Assembly: GCA_026874595.1 (NCBI GenBank)
Contig: CM049312.1
Coordinates: 80,002,929-80,066,928 of the forward strand
Length of the DNA: 64,000 nt
Reading direction: 5' to 3'
From: Sipunculus nudus
Lineage: Eukaryota > Annelida > Sipuncula > Golfingiida > Sipunculidae
How positions within the stretch are numbered: position 1 is the first letter of the stretch; each line of letters starts with the position of its first letter. Both the position numbers and the translations under genes were made by a program. Below are positions 58,331-64,000 of the stretch, one piece after another. Under the pieces are notes generated by a model, which saw only the letters and a program-made list of their open reading frames with translations, had not been told where the DNA came from and made no database searches.

Positions 58331-59277
58331 ATAGTACAATGTGCTACGGGGTGTATGGTCTGATTGTCGCAGCTTTTCATTGGTCAATCATTTGACAGTC
58401 AACAGTCGAGTCTTAGTTGTGCCAAAGACTGTGTAGAGAGCTCATGAAAGACTGAATTGCCATTGAAATTCTGCTAAACCTACACTCACATTTAGTTTCA
58501 CATATAAATCAATTCAAGCTTGATTAGCCCAGGACCCGGAGCCCTGATGAGTTTATGTTTTGATGAACAGGTTCTGAGTATATTCAATAGTATTGAATTG
58601 TTGCAAACCTTCATTTTTTATTTTGGGATCTTTCAAAAATTATAATTTTTTCTCTTAAAAAATTACTTAGTATGAATTTGCTGATTTAATGTTTTATTGA
58701 ACACTATGTACTTATGCTGGATATATATATAATGCAGTACACATGTACACATGAATTGCGTGTATGTATTAATAATAAAATAGTTCAATTTATTCAATTT
58801 TATATTAAATAGAAGAAATAGTAATAGTAGTAGTTATTCATACTAAAATGCTGTAATAGTTTCAGTTATAGTAACATATGGATTACTGTAAGTACTATTA
58901 TATATGATATTATATATGTTATATATTATATATAACATCTTACTATAATATTCTATAATAAACTATCACTTATATAATAAATTGAGATAAAAAATTATTG
59001 AGAAATTTATGAAATACCCAAAAGTACTGATGAATTACTCATATGAGTACCGAGTACTTCAAAGTACTCAAGTACAAGTACGAGTATTTTTGTGATTTTT
59101 AAAAAGTACTCGAGTACGAGTACTAAGTACTCAAAAAAAGTACTCTTGAGTAGTGAACTATGAGTACGAGTACATTTTGACCTAACTATGTTATATATGT
59201 GTATTTGTTTGTAGATACATACCATGTCATGCAATTACTTTGGTTTTACTATACAAACATATTATATATTAATATAC

Positions 59278-59278
<1 letters not shown>

Positions 59279-59347
<69 letters not shown>
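59279..59347. repeat. (TA)n microsatellite
   Basis: About 34 TA units. Confidence 0.95.
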
Positions 59348-59349
<2 letters not shown>

Positions 59350-60245
59350 ATAAGCAGATTGATTCAGAAGCAGACATCGAGGTTGCACATGTATTTCTTA
59401 GTTTTCTAGCTTTGCCATGCTTGCATGTATTAACATCTGATGACCATGACAGACATCTTGCAAAAACCTGAAAATTGAAACCTCTTGGTGACTTTTCTTA
59501 ATAAAAGGTGCTAATATAAGCCTGCGTGGACGATTGCTGATATTTGGAAGTATTTACTTCATTACGTGAACATAGACGTGGTCTAGGAGGACACTTTAAC
59601 GACTAAAGTTTTCAGTCTGGTGTCTCTAACACTAGTATAAGAATGCAACCATTCGAAATTTGAACATGCGTAAATTACATCTTGAGTCAGATAACAATGT
59701 TAGTGTGTAGTGTATTTACCTGAGCACACTCTGCAAGTAGATTTCACCGGTGCGCCTGCTCCCCACGCGCTCTCTGTTTCCCTGCTCGTCACTCCATGTG
59801 TTATCTTACTTTTAAACCACCCGGGCATTCACCACGTAGCACGCTGATTGGTTCTCTACGAACGCACATTCAAATATATTTCTTACGCAACAGCTGTGTT
59901 TCCACAAAATCAATTAACAATTGTGTATGGGCGATAAATCATTGTTTCCGAATGAATGCGAATGTAATCACATCTGCTATTTCGTTTTCTTAATGAGCCG
60001 TTTAGAGTTTATTTTGGAGTGGTTTTGTGTAATTATCAACAGTGTTTCAAATACTGTCTCTCTATGATGCCGTTTAAACATGATATTTCTTTATCTCCCA
60101 AAAACACAAAGGTTTTATTGACCCGAGGACAGATGGGAATATCTAAATCGCCAACTATTGCATAGATATTATAAACTTATTAAATTATTTACTTTTACAT
60201 GGATTGTACAAATAGTTATTATAACTAATCGAGGCACTCTCCATG
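59348..60245. other. Gene-free stretch
   Basis: No gene supported. A short, relatively C-rich part lies near 59740-59840. Confidence 0.4.
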
Positions 60246-60249
60246 TTCC

Positions 60250-60420
60250 AGTGATGGCGTTCGGTAGTCTATAGGGGTGGAGGATAGCGGAGTACCCGGA
60301 GAAAACCACCGGCCTTGGACGGGCAACTACAATCCACTCTCATAGCCACGCCGGGGATCGAACCCGGGTCGCCAGCGGCGAGAGCCAAGCGTTTTACCAC
60401 TCAGCTGTCCAGGGCCCTGA
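60250..60420 (-). mobile_element. tRNA-derived SINE (bivalve type)
   Basis: On the minus strand the tRNA-like head has an A box (agctgagtggtaaaacgctt) and a perfect B box (gggttcgatcccc). It is followed by the conserved body ggattgtagttgcc, aaggccggtggttttctccg and ggtactccgc..cctccacc. This body is widely repeated in bivalve genomes (established knowledge from memory, not checked). It is not a functional tRNA gene: the acceptor arms do not pair. Confidence 0.75.
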
Positions 60421-60762
60421 CATTGTTATAATAATTTGAAAATTACTATTTTTTATTCTGATTTGATCATGGTAGGAAAGCAGAGGAGAGCATATCCAGC
60501 TGGAACCCCTTTTCCATCCGACTTTGCAAGTAATATTATGGGTAAACATTCAAGACAGTAATACCTACTAAAAACATTAAAACATAAAAGTAGATATAAA
60601 AATATGAAAACATCAGTCATGTTTACTTCAAGTTTCACTATTGTACTCTTTCATATGCAGGCAACGAACTTTTCCTCTTTTTAAAACTGGAACAACTATT
60701 ACAAGGATATTGAAGTAGACTGATTCTGTATTATTTATTTTTTCTATCCATCTATCTATTTA

Positions 60763-60858
<96 letters not shown>
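60763..60858. repeat. Compound (TC)n(TA)n(CA)n microsatellite
   Basis: TC run to about 60818, TA run to 60846, then CA units. It sits at the 3' side of the LINE remnant that follows. Confidence 0.95.
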
Positions 60859-60869
60859 TATATGTGTAT

Positions 60870-61330
60870 ATTTGTATAGCCCTTTCTCATTTTACAATAT
60901 CAAAGTGCTTGATGTAAATTGAGTAAAGCCTTGAATTGAGTGACGTCTATTGGCTTTCTCAATTAAACAGGCAGAATGTTCTACATTTTTGTAATAAATG
61001 CTCTTTCTCAATAAGTCTTAAGGTAAGCTCTGGGCACTGATAGCTTCAGACAGTCTTACAGGATTGACCAGAGGTTTTTGCTCTTTTTGTACATCTAAAA
61101 CAACTAAGAAATATAGCTGGGTACCAGTCCATTTAATGCTTTAAAGACCATCAGCTGACTTATATGAACCCCTGTCTCACTGGCTGCGAATGGAGCTGAC
61201 GAAGTACAGGTGAGATATGTTCATGCCTCGGAACGTAAAGCAAAGAACTGACTGCAGTGTTCTGAACGATCTGGAGCTATTGTACAAGGCAATTGGAGTA
61301 ATAGATCCTCAGTGTTACAAAAGCATGTAT
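60870..61330 (-). pseudogene. 3' end of a decayed LINE (CR1/L2-like)
   Basis: Minus-strand pieces match the usual C-terminus of this LINE type: SQLMVFKALNGLVPSYIS, then ERAFITKM (stop in place of W) NILPV, LRKPIDVTQFKALLNL. The 3' region ends agggctatacaaat next to microsatellites. Several in-frame stops are present. Confidence 0.6.
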
Positions 61331-61389
61331 CAGAGTATATATGTATGCACTCCTCGGACAACAAATATGCCTCTCCCCTACTCTTTAGC

Positions 61390-61456
61390 GCCCCCCCCCC
61401 CCCCCCGGGGCACCCCCTCCCAACCCCCCTTCCGTGAATCCTGGACACGCCCCTGG
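61390..61456 (-). mobile_element. Terminal fragment of the G-tract MITE family
   Basis: Read on the minus strand, CAGGGGCGTGTCCAGGATTC leads into G-rich sequence with a 16-base run (61391-61406). Confidence 0.6.
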
Positions 61457-62872
61457 AAAGCTATTGTCAATGAAGCGATTCGATTTTTTGTCTAAGGTAC
61501 GTTATGGTATTTCACATTAAATAAGTAGAAAATAAATATATTGACTAATCAGAGAGGTTACATAAGTCTTTATCTGTCGCTTCTGATGTTACAACAAATA
61601 ACACACATCTTAAGTTGCAGTGCCCTTCAATTATTCTTTCCGAAAGACACATTTTTATTTGTGTAACAGTTTTTTCGCATGTTATTCCGGCATATACCCT
61701 GAAGTATAACTGATCCTATGGATATTCCAGTACTGAAAAGCCCTATGCTTGCAAAAATGTATTTTTCTAAATAGTGCTGTACGACAAATATAAATATTGG
61801 TCAAGAGTAAAATGAGTGACACAAATGGAAAAATACACAATGTACATCGATTAAAAAACATACTGAAGTGTAATTATGGAAATTTTTTATGTTTAATGTT
61901 ATACTTTATTTACGATAAAAACGTGTCTCGCAGCTATTGTTTTCAACCACAATAATTTAAAAAATAATATCATAAGCACTTTGAAGGATTTCAATGCTGT
62001 ACAAACTTTAGGCAAATAATATATATATATATATACAGGTCAGTCTTAATCAATGTGAATGATTTCGGTTCACTCAAGCGAGGTCTTAATAGACAGGTGG
62101 TCATAATAGGTAGGTGGTCTTTTAGACAAATTCCACTGTAAGTAAAAATCCTTGGTAAAGCCTCAAAGTATTAACAAGGAAACGCTCCTCCAATATTATC
62201 GAAACAATTTATGATAAGCTTCCTAATCTTATATATTCACTATATAAACTATCATGATACTGAAAATTCCCATACGACACCTTTTACTTACTTCATGTGG
62301 CCCTGTATACATATCGCACACTTAATAAGCCTTGTTAACATTGATATAAACAGACTAGTTCAGACCAATTTTATAAAATAATATAAAAATATTTAAAATT
62401 TAAAATATTGCGAGATAAAAAAAAAATACTAAAATACAGAATACAACATCGTCGTCATTTATGAATTTCTGATGTCGCATGCTTAATAAATCTATTGATT
62501 TGGCACAAACCAGACATGTAATATGTTATCAATACGAGATCGGCTTCAACATGAACCCAGTAATGTCAAATGTGACCTGGGCATATAACTTATAATTTCT
62601 TGCATGTATAAAATTATAGATTCAACAGTAATAAAAACATATTTGAAAGATGGTAGATGCATTCTTTAATATTCAAAATATCAGTATATGAAAAACAGTG
62701 GTATGACAGACCTCGGTAGGTGTCAGGTATCTTAACTCTATGATAACAATCAAGGTGTCTTATAATGCTCTCACTACATAAACGCCAAGGATCCTTGAGA
62801 AATGTTATACAATGTGGCCTTAGTTTATGGCATGATTTATTTTTTTCAGTGCTGACTGCAATAAAACAAACA
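61457..62872. other. Gene-free AT-rich stretch
   Basis: No gene. A short (TA)n lies at 62019-62035. Confidence 0.4.
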
Positions 62873-63078
62873 GCAGAAGCGGATCCAGGGGAGGGGTCCA
62901 TGGGGTTCGGACACCACCCCCCCCCCCCCCCTCTTTTCATCCGCTGCAAGCTTTTTTTTTAATGATTAAAGACAAAATTTTACGGCCTGGACCTGCCGAC
63001 CCCTTTTCAGGCCCTGGTGATCTTTTTTTTTTAGGTTTTTCATTAGTCCTCCCTGGCTGGATCCTAAATCCTGAGAGG
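62873..63078 (-). mobile_element. G-tract MITE, copy in reverse orientation
   Basis: The plus strand begins cagaagcggatccagggg and carries 15 C (62917-62931). Its reverse complement matches the element at 57942-58147 through ggaggactaatg and ggatttagg. One end is diverged. Confidence 0.65.
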
Positions 63079-63089
63079 TTTCCGTTCAC

Positions 63090-63960
63090 GGAAATAGTAT
63101 ATGTTTAGTAAACATTGTCGATTCAAGAGGTAAGCGGACTTGAAATTACTTGATCAGTGTCGAAGACCATTTGGCTGTGGATCAATCTGCCTGAAATTAC
63201 TTAATCAGTGTCGGAGACCACTTGGCAGTGGATCAATCTGCCCGGCTCTCCTTCCGTTAGCTTGATATAAATTTAACCTGTAAGGACCACACACATTAAG
63301 CTGCCTAGTAAATTAAAAAAAACCCATGTATAGTGAATTAATTTTAAAAATAGTTGTTTCAATTCTCTAAAGGAAACTTTAAAAATCTCAGATTTGAAAA
63401 TGAAACACCCCTGTTAACAGCTACTGCAGTCCACCTTCATAGTTTATAGCCCATCCTCATGTTGACCTTAAAATTATGAGGACTGTCTGTTTAGTAACTA
63501 GTTCAAGGACCAGTTAAAACTCGGTGGATGTAATTCTCAGAAATTGACGTCTTTAGCACAGACAGCGAGCAAAATTAAATAGTTTTTATCTAAAAATTTG
63601 ATAAAATTGTATCTCCCTTGAGATTTATATATCCTCCGAAAGAAGACGATTACAACAGGTGAGCTATTTACTTTCATTTATTTAAAACATTCTTAAAAAT
63701 GACATGCATGTTTTACAGTTTTCTCTCTCCAAGAATTTGTGGATGGAACATGTTTCAACATGAATGAAAACGAACCTTTCCATCACCTAACTGGGGCGGC
63801 CCACGGGCATTGTTATATGAATATTTTTATGGGTCAGTAGGAGTCATCGGTTATTTCGGGAACAAGGCGGGGGAGGTTTATTCAGAGTGTTATCCCCAAA
63901 GATCAAGACTGCGTTTAAATAAAAATCGCATTTTCTATGTTTTACTGGATCATAATATTA
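63090..63960 (+). repeat. Dispersed repeat, copy B, with exon-intron-exon remnant
   Basis: Inverted partner of 25289-26080. A strong donor CAG/GTGAGC (63659) and an acceptor ttttacag (ending 63718) bound a 60-bp intron. The following exon reads FVDGTCFNMNENEPFHHLTG, then loses frame by one missing base before YEYFYGSVGVIGYFGNKA. The other copy has the intact frame but a lost donor, so each is broken differently. It reaches close to the window edge. Confidence 0.6.
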
Positions 63961-64000
63961 ATGTAAGACTCCATTATGAGGAAAACATATGATAAAAAAA

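Larger units (their letters stand above)
57134..59190. mobile_element. 2.06-kb non-autonomous hAT element with 8-bp target duplication
   Basis: The left end is cagagttgggtccgagtact. The right end, read on the opposite strand, is catagttaggtc..gtactcgtactc. Both flanks carry the 8-mer ttatatat (57126-57133 and 59191-59198). Both subterminal regions are packed with agtac and gtactcgagtac palindromic repeats (57150-57250 and 59030-59175), likely transposase sites. The interior has no transposase. It has a ~230-bp tandem duplication (57658-57890 and 57891-58330), the second unit of which holds a nested MITE. Confidence 0.85.

Noticed and set aside
60340-60415. Functional tRNA gene on the minus strand
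   Set aside because: A and B boxes are good, but the acceptor stem does not pair and a SINE body follows directly.

Overview
This window is eukaryotic, AT-rich, animal genomic DNA, most likely from a bivalve mollusc. The reasons are spliced receptor genes with GT-AG introns, a dense load of non-LTR retrotransposons, tRNA-derived SINEs with the conserved tail common in bivalves, and many short tandem-core repeats that resemble the oyster 'pearl' type (Helentron-associated elements). The species assignment is inference. There are no bacterial operons, no CRISPR array and no convincing tRNA or rRNA gene.

Layout. 1-2.5 kb: a degenerate tandem array and a decayed LINE. 3.2-21.1 kb: an imperfect tandem duplication (copy 1 about 3226-11273, copy 2 about 13907-20648). 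Each copy ends in an intronless gene for a leucine-rich-repeat (LRR) membrane protein. Copy 1 (9929-11578) has three in-frame stops. Copy 2 (19300-20985) is open for 561 codons and ends just after its transmembrane helix at a TGA followed by CTA. The same frame then stays open for 50 codons that look like a cytoplasmic tail with an ITIM-like SLYAEI motif. The two copies are nearly identical in the ectodomain but unrelated from the juxtamembrane region on.

21-28 kb is repeat-rich. 28.8-39.7 kb (minus strand) holds a ten-exon gene rebuilt here from splice signals: signal peptide, two C-type-lectin domains, a Ser/Thr-rich stalk, one transmembrane helix and a short tail with a YEAV tyrosine motif (395 codons). 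It carries one in-frame TAG at codon 152, where lectin domains normally have tryptophan. Its largest intron contains a nearly complete LINE (about 31.47-36.43 kb, same strand) between two (TA)n tracts. This LINE encodes an N-terminal 2A peptide (DVELNPGP), a coiled coil, an endonuclease and a reverse transcriptase. An 85-bp tandem duplication splits the frame.

40-64 kb has no convincing host gene except a possible Cys-rich exon at 42.5 kb. It holds an L1-like element whose 5' half is inverted against its 3' half and which is bounded by a 17-bp target-site duplication (twin priming, 45.7-49.5 kb). It also holds two non-autonomous hAT elements with perfect 8-bp target duplications, a small G-tract MITE family, several tandem-core repeats, two SINE-like sequences in the window overall, another LINE remnant, and one of a pair of inverted dispersed repeats 37 kb apart that share a decayed coding exon.

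The two host genes are single-pass receptors with candidate tyrosine-based signalling tails, as in innate immune recognition. Both have their tail (or their second half) behind a single stop codon. Whether these stops are mutations, assembly errors, readthrough or RNA editing is the main question raised by this window.
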